This document shows positions 54,147-62,913 of a stretch of DNA of 64,000 nt, in pieces (within the stretch, counting starts at the first letter, position 1; every line of letters begins with the position of its first letter). A model generated the notes under the pieces. It was not told the origin of the DNA and made no database searches. It saw only the letters and a program-made list of their open reading frames with translations. The DNA comes from Arthrobacter luteolus NBRC 107841. Its GTDB lineage: Bacteria > Actinomycetota > Actinomycetes > Actinomycetales > Micrococcaceae. The stretch is from assembly GCF_001552075.1 (NCBI RefSeq), contig NZ_BCQM01000001.1:744001-808000 (forward strand), given 5' to 3'. A program made the translations under genes and the position numbers.

Positions 54147-55289
54147 CTAGGCTGACGGCTTCTCCAGCGCGCCTGTGGCGGTCACCACAGCTATTCCCGT
54201 TTCAGGGTCTTCAGCGGCTCCGTCCAGGTCCGTTGCCCCGCCGATAACGGCACCGGAATCCACCACCATGTTCCTCAGCCGTGCGCCGCTGCTGACCCGC
54301 ACGCCGTCGAGCAGGACGCAGCCGTGCACTTCCGCTCCGGGCTCGATGTCGCAGTCCGGTCCCACCACGCTGCGGGAGACGGCGCCGTCGATCCTGGATC
54401 CGGGCGCCAGCAGGCTCGTCTCCACCCGGGCTGCTGCCCCGATGAAGGCCGGCAGCCGGCGGGGAGTTGCCGAAAGAATGGGCCAGGCCGGGTCATCGAA
54501 CACCATTCCGTGCCCGTCCAGCAGGTCCATGTGCGCCTGGTGGTAGCTCTCCGGCGTCCCCATGTCCCGCCAGTAGCCTTCGAGCCGATGCTCAACGACC
54601 TTTTCCCTCTCCACAAAATACGGCAGCAGCTGGTCGCCGTAATCCTCCAGCTGGCCGTCGCGCTCCACGAGCTCATCCAGGCTCGTCAGCAGGGCTCCCG
54701 CGTCGTAAAGGAAAATCTCCGCCGTGATGAGGTCCGTCCGGGGTTTCTCCGGCTTGTATTCAAAGCCCGTGACAACGCCGCCGCTGGTTTCGACCACGCC
54801 GTGGTCCGAAGGATTGTTGCTGATCCGGTAGGTCACCACGGTCAGGGCAGCTGCGGCCTCGAGATGGGTGGCGATGACATCGCGGTAGTCCAGCCGGTAG
54901 AGGTGGTCTGCGCTGAGCACGAGGACCAGGTCCGGATCGTATTCGCGGATGTAGTCCGCCTGCCGGTACAGGGCATCGGCGTTGCCTTGGGCGAACCCCC
55001 CGCCTTCGGAGTCCTGGTAGGGCGGCAGCACCCGCAGCCCTCCGTTCGTCCGGTCCAGGTCCCACGGACGCCCACTGACCAGATGGTCATTCAGGGACTT
55101 CGGTTCATACTGCTCGACGATCCAGACGTCGCTGAGCCCGGAGTTGTGGAGATTGGAGAGCGGCACATCGATCAGCCGGTAGGACCCGCCCACGGGCATG
55201 GCCGGTTTCGCCCGGGTATCGGTCAGGCTTCCCAGCCTGCCTCCGGCTCCTCCGGCGAGAATGATGGTCAGTACCTTCGGCTGGCGCAT
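54147..55289 (-). CDS. glgC: Glucose-1-phosphate adenylyltransferase-type sugar nucleotidyltransferase
   Basis: A 380-residue enzyme that would make ADP-glucose for glycogen. The nucleotide loop LAGGAGGRLGSLTDTRAKPAMPVGGSYRLIDVPLSN (55152-55259), QGNADALYRQADYI, LSADHLYRLDY, EYKPEKP and EGYWRDMGTPESYHQAHMDLL (54529-54591) are family features. A C-terminal left-handed beta-helix (SLLAPGSRIDGAVSRSVVG) follows. It is somewhat shorter than typical GlgC and the loop differs in detail (GGAGGRLG in place of GGEGKRL), so a related glucose-phosphate transferase is possible. The ATG abuts the MarR stop codon. Confidence 0.83.
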   Translation of the reverse strand: MRQPKVLTIILAGGAGGRLGSLTDTRAKPAMPVGGSYRLIDVPLSNLHNSGLSDVWIVEQYEPKSLNDHLVSGRPWDLDRTNGGLRVLPPYQDSEGGGFAQGNADALYRQADYIREYDPDLVLVLSADHLYRLDYRDVIATHLEAAAALTVVTYRISNNPSDHGVVETSGGVVTGFEYKPEKPRTDLITAEIFLYDAGALLTSLDELVERDGQLEDYGDQLLPYFVEREKVVEHRLEGYWRDMGTPESYHQAHMDLLDGHGMVFDDPAWPILSATPRRLPAFIGAAARVETSLLAPGSRIDGAVSRSVVGPDCDIEPGAEVHGCVLLDGVRVSSGARLRNMVVDSGAVIGGATDLDGAAEDPETGIAVVTATGALEKPSA

Positions 55290-55796
55290 TCAGGGTCCTT
55301 CGGTTGGGGTGCACGGGCGGGCCGCGGCCGGATCAAGCAGGGTCAGGATCTTGCCGCCGATCCGCGCGAGGTCTGCCACATCATCCTCGTCCAGGGCGTC
55401 AAAGACGGCGTTGCGGACGGACTCCACGTGCCCCGGCGCCAGTTCGACGAGAGCGGCCATCCCCTCCTCGGTGATCGCCGCCGTCGTCACCCGGGCGTCC
55501 TTCGGAGACGGGAACCGGCGCATCCAGCCCCGCTGCTCAAGCTTCTTCACCACATGGGACAAACGGGACAGGGAGGCGTTGGACCGGAGGGCGAGCTCGC
55601 TCATCGCCAGCTGCTTCTCCGGGGATTCCGAGGTCATGGCCAGCACGTGGTAGTCGAAGAGCGTGATCCGGGCCCGCTTGAACAGGTCGGCGTCCAAGGT
55701 TCCGGGCAGCCGGGTAGCCACGGCATAGAGTGCCAGCCATGCCTGCCGCTCCTCCGGAGTGAGCCAGCGGGCGGGAGCGGACTGCGGTTCGGTCAT
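55290..55796 (-). CDS. MarR family transcriptional regulator
   Basis: A 168-residue winged-helix regulator: ARITLFDYHVLAMTSESPEKQLAMSELALRSNASLSRLSHVVKKLEQRGWMRR (55522-55680) and the wing SPKDARVTTAAITEEGMAAL. It is coupled to glgC: its stop codon TGA is immediately followed by the glgC ATG. GAGAAT lies seven bases upstream of its ATG on the minus strand, another possible leaderless start. The ligand and target genes are unknown. Confidence 0.88.
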   Translation of the reverse strand: MTEPQSAPARWLTPEERQAWLALYAVATRLPGTLDADLFKRARITLFDYHVLAMTSESPEKQLAMSELALRSNASLSRLSHVVKKLEQRGWMRRFPSPKDARVTTAAITEEGMAALVELAPGHVESVRNAVFDALDEDDVADLARIGGKILTLLDPAAARPCTPTEGP

Positions 55797-55951
55797 GGGC
55801 GCAATTCTCTCACGGCACTTGAGCCTTCAACGGAATACCCCCGACACACGGCTGGCACCTTCCCCTGGCGGGGAGGGTGCCAGCTGTGTTGTCCCGGGCA
55901 GGACACGCCGGCCCGGCGGCGGGGCCTGCACCGGCTGCGGTCCGGGTTGCC

Positions 55952-57556
55952 CTAGCGGACGGCTTCCGGCTCGCCCTGCGCGGCCTCCGGAGCAGTTCCG
56001 GGGGTTCCGGCTGTCTCGAAGGGGAGGGAGTCGACGTCGAGCAGCGGGTTCTCGTCCTGGGTTGCGACGAGCTCGCGGGCTTCTTCCTCGGTGGCCACGC
56101 TCGGCATGGAGCCGGGCATGGGGCGGTTGGCTGATTCCTTCATGATTCCGATGGCGACCGCACCGATGAGGGACGTGGCCATCAGGTAGTAGGCGGGCAT
56201 CATGTCATCACCGGTGAGGGTGATCAGGCCCTGCATGATCAGCGGAGCGGTGCCGCCGAAGATAGCCACGGCGAAGTTATAGGCAATGCCCATCGCCCCG
56301 TAGCGGCTGGCCGTGGGGAAGAGCGCCGGCAGCGACGAGGCCAGGTTGGCCACGTAGAAGGTGACCGGGATGGCCAGCAGTGCCAGGCCCAGCAGCGTGG
56401 ACCAGATGGGCCCCATTCCGATGAGCAGGAAGGACGGGATGGCCAGGACGACAGTGGAGCCGGCACCCATCCACAGGACCGGACGGCGTCCGATCCGGTC
56501 CGAAAGCAGGCCGGTCAGCGGGATGCACAGCGCCATGATGACGAGCACCGGGATAGTCAGCAGTGTGCCGTGGAGCGGATCGTACCCCTTCGAGTCGGTG
56601 AGGTAGGACGGCATGTAGGAGGTCAGCGCATAGCCCACGGTGTTGGCGGCAGCCACCAGGACCACGGCCAGCACAATCGGGCGCCAGTAAACGCGGAAGA
56701 TCCCGAAGGTGCCCTGCGCGACGGCGTCCTTGTCTTCTGCACCGGTGCTGCCCGAAGCGGCAGCAGAGGCAGCGGTCTCCTCCTGCGCGTCGAGCGTCGC
56801 CTGGAAGGCCGGGGATTCCTCGATCTTGAGCCGGAAGTAAATGGCGATGGCACCCAGCGGGCCCGCGATCAGGAACGGAATGCGCCAGCCCCAGTCCAGC
56901 ATGGTTTCTTCGCTGAGCGTCATTTGCAGGATGGAGACGGTCAGGGCACCGAGGGCAAATCCCATGTAGCTGCCAAGGTCCAGGATGCTGGCCAGGAAGC
57001 CGCGGCGCTTGTCCGGCGCATACTCGGAGACGAAGGTGGTGGCACCGGCGTACTCGCCGCCGGTGGAGAAGCCCTGAATGAGCTTCATGAGGATGAGCAG
57101 CACGGGGGCTGCCATGCCGATCTGCGCGTAGCCGGGCAGGAGCCCGATGATGAAGGTCGAAGCCGCCATCATAATCAGGGTGGCGGCCAGGGTCTTCTGG
57201 CGTCCAATGCGGTCGCCGATCCGCCCGAAAATCATTCCGCCGAGCGGGCGGGCGATGAACGTGACTGCAAAGACACCCAGGCTGAAGAGCAGCTGCGACG
57301 CAGGATCTGCGTCCGAAAGGAACACTGCGCCCATGGTGACGGCCAGGTAGCCGTAGACGCCGATATCGAACCATTCCATGGTGTTGCCGACGACGGTTCC
57401 ACCGACGGCTTTCTTCATCATCGAATGGTCAACAACGTTGACGTCATCCACCTCGAGGCGGCGCTTGCGCAACGGATTGCGCTTGGGCTTGCGCGGTGAC
57501 CGGGGTGCCGGTGCGCCGGGCGGTGCTGCGCTGTAATCAGGTGCTTCTTGCTGCAT
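55952..57556 (-). CDS. proP: MFS osmoprotectant/H+ symporter, ProP-like
   Basis: A 534-residue 12-helix transporter of the metabolite:H+ symporter family. It resembles E. coli ProP over its length: KKAVGGTVVGNTMEWFDIGVYGYLA, FIARPLGGMIFGRIGDRIGRQ, GFSTGGEYAGATTFVSEYAPDKRRGF, LDWGWRIPF and a late MMPAYYLM...KESANRP. The N-terminus is basic and Pro-rich; the C-terminus is acidic and shorter than the ProP coiled coil. Substrates would be proline or betaine. The start at 57556 has AAAGG six bases upstream. An inverted repeat lies upstream at 57665. Confidence 0.87.
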   Translation of the reverse strand: MQQEAPDYSAAPPGAPAPRSPRKPKRNPLRKRRLEVDDVNVVDHSMMKKAVGGTVVGNTMEWFDIGVYGYLAVTMGAVFLSDADPASQLLFSLGVFAVTFIARPLGGMIFGRIGDRIGRQKTLAATLIMMAASTFIIGLLPGYAQIGMAAPVLLILMKLIQGFSTGGEYAGATTFVSEYAPDKRRGFLASILDLGSYMGFALGALTVSILQMTLSEETMLDWGWRIPFLIAGPLGAIAIYFRLKIEESPAFQATLDAQEETAASAAASGSTGAEDKDAVAQGTFGIFRVYWRPIVLAVVLVAAANTVGYALTSYMPSYLTDSKGYDPLHGTLLTIPVLVIMALCIPLTGLLSDRIGRRPVLWMGAGSTVVLAIPSFLLIGMGPIWSTLLGLALLAIPVTFYVANLASSLPALFPTASRYGAMGIAYNFAVAIFGGTAPLIMQGLITLTGDDMMPAYYLMATSLIGAVAIGIMKESANRPMPGSMPSVATEEEARELVATQDENPLLDVDSLPFETAGTPGTAPEAAQGEPEAVR

Positions 57557-57631
57557 TTTGGCCTTTTCTCTAGAGGTCATCTGCTCAGGACAAAGCATCC
57601 ATCGCCCAGGAACGGGCCGGGGAGACCATCT

Positions 57632-57685
57632 ATTTTAGAAAATTTCGGCTCAAATACCGAATCCTAAGCGTGCTTATGACGCTTA
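57632..57685 (-). promoter_or_regulatory. proP promoter region with inverted repeat
   Basis: On the minus strand TAAAAT (57637-57632) is a likely -10 box. Just upstream TAAGCGT (57665-57671) and ACGCTTA (57679-57685) form a perfect 7-7-7 inverted repeat that also contains the nested palindrome TAAGC-GT-GCTTA. It is a plausible regulator site. The surrounding gap is the most AT-rich stretch of the window. Confidence 0.5.
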
Positions 57686-57795
57686 ATGTGAATTGCGTCG
57701 TGTTGTCATTCGCTGTAAATCAAGAGAAATGTGACTTAGTTGTGAATTAAGCCACACAGGCGCCGGAACGTGGTTTTTGGGGGTGCTGGAGCCGC

Positions 57796-58569
57796 TCAAT
57801 CCTCCGGTTGGAGCCGGACCGGGGACGGGTACCGGGCACTGAGATTGTCTCCCGAGGAGACCCCTCTGAGCCGGCGCCCGACCCACGGGCCGAGGTACTC
57901 GCGCGCCCACCGCGCATCCTGCTTCAACCGCTGGATCCGGTCCCGGGCGGGCAGGGTGTCGAGTTCCGGAACATCCAGCGCATCGGTGGCACGGAGCACC
58001 TCCAGGACTTTCTTGGCGGTGAGGATGTGGCCGGCGGGAGACATGTGCAGCCGGTCGACGTCCCAGTACCGCTCATCCTGGAGGACCTTCATCCGCCAAT
58101 AGTCGACCAGCACCGCGCCTTGTTCATCCGCTGCCTCCCGCACCAGCTCGTTATAGAGGGCGGTACGGCCACGGGTCCTGCCGAAAATCGGAGACTGCCC
58201 GGAGTCGAATCCGGTGAACACCAGCACGGCAGCACCTGCGGACCGCAGCCGGGCAATAGCGCCCTCGTAAGCCTGGACAATCGCATCGATGTCCACTTTT
58301 GGCCGCAGGATGTCATTTCCACCGGCGTAGATGCTCACCAGCGTAGGTTCCAGGGCCAGGGCAGGCTCGATCTGCTCATCAATGACCTGGCGCAGCTTCT
58401 TCCCCCGGATAGCCAGGTTGGCGTACTCCCAGGAGGAGTCCGCCAGGCTCAGCTGCTCCGCCACCCGGTCCGCCCACCCCCGGACACCGTTGGGCCGGGA
58501 CGGATCCCAGTCCCCCACGCCTTCGGTAAAGGAATCGCCAAGTGCTACATATCGCTGCGTCACAGTCAC
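57796..58569 (-). CDS. SGNH/GDSL hydrolase
   Basis: A 257-residue esterase-type hydrolase. Block I is YVALGDSFTEG with the nucleophile Ser, the Gly/Asn oxyanion residues lie in NLAIRGKK and AGGND, and the catalytic Asp/His are in DRLHMSPAGH. No signal peptide is visible. GTG at 58569 was chosen because TAGGCT ends six bases before it; the GTG two codons earlier is also possible. A substrate cannot be named. Confidence 0.86.
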   Translation of the reverse strand: MTVTQRYVALGDSFTEGVGDWDPSRPNGVRGWADRVAEQLSLADSSWEYANLAIRGKKLRQVIDEQIEPALALEPTLVSIYAGGNDILRPKVDIDAIVQAYEGAIARLRSAGAAVLVFTGFDSGQSPIFGRTRGRTALYNELVREAADEQGAVLVDYWRMKVLQDERYWDVDRLHMSPAGHILTAKKVLEVLRATDALDVPELDTLPARDRIQRLKQDARWAREYLGPWVGRRLRGVSSGDNLSARYPSPVRLQPED

Positions 58570-58666
58570 CTCCACAGCCTACAAGTTGCCTGAGCAAACC
58601 AAGACGCCGGCTGCCGGCGGCAGTCTAGACTCAGAGCCGGAACACTCCCATCCAGCGAAGGGCACC

Positions 58667-59656
58667 ATGTCCAGCCAGCCACAGGCTCAGGGCCTCCCAG
58701 CAGACGCCGCTCCGGCTCCCCGCCGCGCCGCCGTCGTTATCAATCCCACCAAGAAAACAGACACGGATATCCGTGCGTTGGTGGAAGGTGTCTGCCGCGA
58801 AGAGGGCTGGGCGGAACCTCTGTGGCTGGAAACCGAAAAGGAAGATCCCGGCCACGGAATGGCGCGGCAGGCACTCAAGGAGGGGGTCGACGTCGTTATT
58901 GCCGCCGGAGGTGACGGCACTGTCCGGTGTGTGGCCGCCGAACTCGCCGGCACGGACACCCCGCTGGGGCTGCTCCCCCTCGGCACCGGCAACCTGCTGG
59001 CGCGCAACCTGGACGTCCCGGTCGATGACCCGGCCGGCGCGATCCGCACCGCGCTCACGGGCACCGAGCGCCGGATAGACGTGGTCCACGTCAAGGTGGA
59101 CGAGGCCGTGGACAGCGATATCTTCCTGGTCATGGCGGGGCTGGGCTACGACGCCGTGATGATGGGCGACACCAACACCGCGCTCAAGGACCGGGTCGGG
59201 TGGCTGGCCTACGTGGATGCAGGCATCCGGAACCTCCCCGGGAAACCCGTCAAGACCATGATTTCGATCGACGGCGGCACCCCCTTCCAGCGCCGCCTGC
59301 GCAGCGTTATGGGTGGAAACTGCGGCAAGATCATCGGCGGGCTGGAAGTCTTCCCGGGCGCGAAAATCGACGATGGGCTGCTGGACATCATGACAATGGC
59401 CCCCAAAGGGGGCCTTGGCTGGCTGTCGGTCGCCGCAGGACTGCTGCGCCGCGGCAAGGGCCGCGGCACCGCAGTGGAATACTTCCAGTGCCGGAGCGCC
59501 GAAATCTGGGCGGACGTGCCGCAGGAATTCGAGATGGACGGCGACCATTTGGGCACCGCATCCCACATCTCCATGCGCGTGGACCCGCAGGCGCTGCGGA
59601 TCCGGATGCCTTACGGCAAAAAGGACCCCGCTATCCTGACGAACCCGGAGCCGTAG
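58667..59656 (+). CDS. Diacylglycerol kinase family lipid kinase
   Basis: A 329-residue protein of the DAGK/YegS/sphingosine-kinase fold. AVVINPTKK, then AAGGDGTVRCVAAEL (the GGDGT nucleotide loop), PLGTGNLLARNLDVP and GLGYDAVMM are all present. The C-terminal beta domain ends in FEMDGDHLG...ISMRVDPQALRI. It probably phosphorylates a lipid with ATP. GAAGGG precedes the ATG at 58667, and TAGACT at 58625-58630 is a possible -10. Confidence 0.89.
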   Translation: MSSQPQAQGLPADAAPAPRRAAVVINPTKKTDTDIRALVEGVCREEGWAEPLWLETEKEDPGHGMARQALKEGVDVVIAAGGDGTVRCVAAELAGTDTPLGLLPLGTGNLLARNLDVPVDDPAGAIRTALTGTERRIDVVHVKVDEAVDSDIFLVMAGLGYDAVMMGDTNTALKDRVGWLAYVDAGIRNLPGKPVKTMISIDGGTPFQRRLRSVMGGNCGKIIGGLEVFPGAKIDDGLLDIMTMAPKGGLGWLSVAAGLLRRGKGRGTAVEYFQCRSAEIWADVPQEFEMDGDHLGTASHISMRVDPQALRIRMPYGKKDPAILTNPEP

Positions 59657-59761
59657 CCCCAGCACCGGGTGCGCGGCGTACCGCGCACCCGGCCAGCCGG
59701 GTTCGGCGGGTGGTTCAGCGGGTTCAGCGGGTGGTCCGGACGGTGGCTCGCCGGGGAAAGG

Positions 59762-60673
59762 CTAGAGCCATTCCATCGGGTCCACGTACTCGCCGTTGAT
59801 CAGCACTTCAAAGTGCAGGTGTGGTCCGGTCGAGTTGCCGGTGCTGCCCACAGCGCCGATCACCTGGCCGCCGTCGACCCACTGGCCCGGCTCCACCCAG
59901 ATGTCGTTGAGGTGGTTGTAGGTGGACTTGGTGCCGTTACCGTGGTCAACCACGATGCGCAGTCCGCCGCCGCCGTTGGTATGCCAGCCTGCCTCGGTGA
60001 CAGTGCCACCCAGGGTGGACTTCACATGGGTGCCGGTGGCACCGCGGAAGTCCGTCCCGGTGTGCCATTCCTGGCCGCTGCCGGTCATCGGGTTGATCCG
60101 CCAGCCGAACGGCGAGGTCACATAAACGTTGTCCACGGGGGTCACCGGCCCCGCCTCCACGGCGGGCGCGGTGGAACCGACGCCGTCTACGGCCGCCGGG
60201 TCGGCGGGCGCTTCTGCGGCAGGGGGCTCGGCAGCCGCAGTTTCCACCACTGGATCTTCCTGCCCCGGGGACGCTGCGAAGGGCTGGGCATCCAGCAGCT
60301 GGCGGTCGGCCAGGGTCCGGGGTGCCGCTTCCGCGACGCCAAAGACCATCCCGGACAGCACCAGGGAGGCCCCGGCACCGAGCGCAGCTGTTTTGCGGGC
60401 AGGTGTACCCAGCGTTGCGGCCCGGCTCCGGAGTTCCTCCAGCCGCCGGGAGAATTCGGTGCTGCGGCTGTCCCATCGGGGACCGGAATGCTTCCCCCGA
60501 GTCCGGTCCTGTGCATCAAAAGTCTGGTGTCCGGCCGTGTTTCCGGCCTTGTTCTTGATGTTCTTGGTTTGCTCAGTTTGCTCATCTGCCCGATACCGGG
60601 CCGCGGTGTCAGTCATGTACCGGCGGACAGAGTCAGCGAGGTTCCTGACGGTCTCGTTGACGTTTACGGTCAT
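59762..60673 (-). CDS. M23 (LytM) family peptidoglycan endopeptidase
   Basis: A 303-residue protein. A 90-residue basic cytoplasmic N-terminus precedes one membrane helix (about 95-117, ALGAGASLVLSGMVFGVAEA), then an Ala/Pro/Glu-rich linker and the M23 domain from residue 185. The zinc site is complete: H204-x-x-x-D208 (HTGTDF) and H285-L-H287 (HLHFEV). The enzyme should cut peptide cross-bridges at the cell surface. GGAG precedes the ATG. A tandem repeat lies 150-250 bases upstream. Confidence 0.92.
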   Translation of the reverse strand: MTVNVNETVRNLADSVRRYMTDTAARYRADEQTEQTKNIKNKAGNTAGHQTFDAQDRTRGKHSGPRWDSRSTEFSRRLEELRSRAATLGTPARKTAALGAGASLVLSGMVFGVAEAAPRTLADRQLLDAQPFAASPGQEDPVVETAAAEPPAAEAPADPAAVDGVGSTAPAVEAGPVTPVDNVYVTSPFGWRINPMTGSGQEWHTGTDFRGATGTHVKSTLGGTVTEAGWHTNGGGGLRIVVDHGNGTKSTYNHLNDIWVEPGQWVDGGQVIGAVGSTGNSTGPHLHFEVLINGEYVDPMEWL

Positions 60674-60818
60674 TCATCACTCCACTGAATAGACAAAAGT
60701 TCGGTCGGTACTGCTTTGCCTCTGGAGGGTGCGCGGAATCAGATAATTCCTAGTGATACTTCAAGGCTAGGCGACGCCGTGTTGACAGTGGAGTGGTTTG
60801 TGTGGAAGGAAACAGGGC

Positions 60819-60930
60819 TGGGTGGGTGGGAACACAGAGCGTCGGGTGGGTGGGAACACAGGGGTCGGGTGGGTGGGAACACAGGGGTCGGGTGGGTGGG
60901 AACACAGGGGTCGGGTGGGTGGGAACACAC
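60819..60930 (+). repeat. Tandem 23-bp repeat with G-quadruplex motif, about 4.9 copies
   Basis: The unit TCGGGTGGGTGGGAACACA followed by GGGG is 23 bp. One variant copy (60819-60841), three identical copies (60842-60864, 60865-60887, 60888-60910) and a partial copy (60911-60930) are present. Each unit contains GGGTGGGTGGG plus GGGG, with loops of 1, 1 and 6 bases, which fits an intramolecular G-quadruplex on the plus strand. It lies in the 295-base gap between the alpha/beta hydrolase and the M23 gene. Confidence 0.88.
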
Positions 60931-60968
60931 CGCTCTCCCCCCGCCCGCGTACTGGGGAGTGCCTCCTA

Positions 60969-61838
60969 CTACGCCCCCAGATGTTCCAGGACGATGCTGC
61001 TGAATTGTTCGTGGTGCTGGAACACTCCACCGTGACCGGAATTCGGGTAGATCGTGAGTCTGCTGTTGGGGATGCGGCGGTTAAGGCCGGCGGACAGGTC
61101 CGAGGGCACCATCCGGTCGTTGTCGCCGTTCGCAATCAACGTGGGTGCGGTGATGAGCGAGAGGTTTTGGGGCTCTGCCCGGCCCCATGCCTGGATGGCT
61201 TTCAGTTGTGTTCGGAAGGCACGGACCGTGATGGGAGTATCGCGGTCCATGATCCGTTCGCGGAGACGTCCCAGGTAGGCCTTGGCCGCGGTCTTGCCTT
61301 CAGCGCCGCGGTTGAAGAACAGGAACTCCTTGGCGTCGGTCCGGGCCAGTGCACCGCGGACCATGTCCCAGTACACATAGGCCGGGCCTGTGGTCCTGTT
61401 AATGCCGTGGCCACCAGCGGGGCCGGTTCCGGCCAGCACCAGACGCCGCACCAGGTCTGGCCGATCCAACGCAATCTGCTGTGCGATGAAGCCGCCCATG
61501 GAAAATCCTGCGATATCCACGCTCGTGAAACCCATCGCCTCCATGAACCCGACCGCGGCGTCTGCCATAGCCTTGATCGTCCCGCGGACGCTTCCAGTAG
61601 AGGCTCCAACGCCGGGCAGATCCACGGCAACGACATGGTGTTTCCGGGCCAGAGCATCGATGACCCGTGGATCCCATTCGTCCAAGGTTGCCCCCAAATG
61701 GGCCAGCATCAGCACAGGCGGGCCACCGGGTGATCCCAATTCGCGGTAAGCCAGCATCTCCCCTCCCGCCTCAACGCGCAGGGTCGGCGCTTCGCTCCAG
61801 GTCGAGGCCACTGGCTGGCTGCGGGTATTAGGCATCAT
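60969..61838 (-). CDS. Alpha/beta hydrolase
   Basis: A 289-residue hydrolase. The nucleophile elbow is GFSMGG, an Asp lies in IANGDNDRMVP, and the His in NSGHGGVFQHH. The oxyanion region is MLAHLGATLDEWDP. It starts inside the end of the upstream oxidoreductase gene (11-base overlap), so the two are co-translated and probably both controlled by the HxlR regulator. Its substrate is unknown; a lactone or ester arising from quinone or aldehyde metabolism is only a guess. Confidence 0.87.
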   Translation of the reverse strand: MMPNTRSQPVASTWSEAPTLRVEAGGEMLAYRELGSPGGPPVLMLAHLGATLDEWDPRVIDALARKHHVVAVDLPGVGASTGSVRGTIKAMADAAVGFMEAMGFTSVDIAGFSMGGFIAQQIALDRPDLVRRLVLAGTGPAGGHGINRTTGPAYVYWDMVRGALARTDAKEFLFFNRGAEGKTAAKAYLGRLRERIMDRDTPITVRAFRTQLKAIQAWGRAEPQNLSLITAPTLIANGDNDRMVPSDLSAGLNRRIPNSRLTIYPNSGHGGVFQHHEQFSSIVLEHLGA

Positions 61839-62859
61839 GGTTTCTGCCCGCCGTGACATCGCTGGGGTTCACACTGACCAGTACCTTGCCACGTGCACCG
61901 TGTGACAGGAGCGATTCGAAAGCCTGCGGGGTTTGTTCGAAAGGCAGAACCCGGTCCACGACCGGCCGGATAACGCCGCTGTCGACAAGCTCGGCGATCT
62001 TGCGCAGGTTCTCACCGTTGGGCCGGATGAACAGGAAACGGTAGGTGACGCCGAGCCGGCGGGCCCGCCGGCGGGTGGCGGCACTCAAACCCCGGATTGC
62101 CAGCTTCACCAGCGGGTTGGCTCCGGCCTGGGTTGCGAAGGCGGGATCCGGAGGCCCGGTAATGCCGATGACGGTACCTCCAGGGCGGAGGACGCAGAGC
62201 GACCGCTTCAAGGTTTCGCCGCCCTGCGTATCCAGCACGAGGTCAATGTTCGACAGCTTCTCAGTGAAGTCTTCGGTGCGGTAGTCGATGACGATGTCTG
62301 CACCAAGTTCCCGCACGAACTCTGCGTTGGCGCTGTTGACGGTAGTGGCAACAACAGCTCCCAGATGCTTTGCCAGCTGGATCGCCACCGATCCGACTCC
62401 GCCGGAGCCTCCGTGGATAAGAACGTTCTGCCCAGACTGCAGCTTGCCCATCTCTACCAGGCCTTGCCAAGCCGTCAGAGCGACCACCGGCAGTGCTGCT
62501 GCTTCCACCACGTCCGTGGATTGCGGAATCAGGGCCAGATCGTCCTCCTGTACGGCGACGAATTCTGCAAAGGCTCCCATGCGGGCCTGATCCGGATAGG
62601 CGAATACCTGCATGCCGGGTGTGAATTTGGAGGCTTTCGAGCCAAGAGCCACAACTTCCCCGGCAAACTCGCTGCCTAGGACCATGGGCAGCTTGAACGG
62701 GAAGATCTGTCTAAATTCACCAGAGCGGAGCCGCTCATCACCGTGATTAATGCCCGCGGCGCGCATCCGCACCAGTACCTCGTGGTCCCCCAGCACCGGT
62801 TCAGGCATGCTCACCTGGGTAATGGGTGCTCCGTATTTCTGGAGGACAAACGCCTTCAT
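61828..62859 (-). CDS. NADP-dependent quinone oxidoreductase-type MDR protein
   Basis: A 343-residue medium-chain dehydrogenase/reductase: GroES-like N-terminus (MKAFVLQKYGAPITQV, HEVLVRMRAAGINHGDERLRSG, LGSEFAGEVVALG) and a Rossmann domain (LIHGGSGGVGSVAIQLAKHLGA). No zinc-binding Cys pattern is seen, so it is a zinc-free quinone oxidoreductase. ATG at 62859 has AGGAG six bases upstream. It is divergent from the HxlR gene with a shared operator. Confidence 0.9.
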   Translation of the reverse strand: MKAFVLQKYGAPITQVSMPEPVLGDHEVLVRMRAAGINHGDERLRSGEFRQIFPFKLPMVLGSEFAGEVVALGSKASKFTPGMQVFAYPDQARMGAFAEFVAVQEDDLALIPQSTDVVEAAALPVVALTAWQGLVEMGKLQSGQNVLIHGGSGGVGSVAIQLAKHLGAVVATTVNSANAEFVRELGADIVIDYRTEDFTEKLSNIDLVLDTQGGETLKRSLCVLRPGGTVIGITGPPDPAFATQAGANPLVKLAIRGLSAATRRRARRLGVTYRFLFIRPNGENLRKIAELVDSGVIRPVVDRVLPFEQTPQAFESLLSHGARGKVLVSVNPSDVTAGRNHDA

Positions 62860-62913
62860 TCCTGCTCCTGTCATTCCGCGGACCTGGATGACTCTGATCG
62901 GCGGCTACCTTGG

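Noticed and set aside
60716-61003. Short frame translating the 23-bp repeat into Gly/Trp-rich repeats
   Set aside because: The coding look comes from the tandem repeat itself. A 23-bp unit is not a multiple of three, so each copy shifts frame, and no ribosome site is present.
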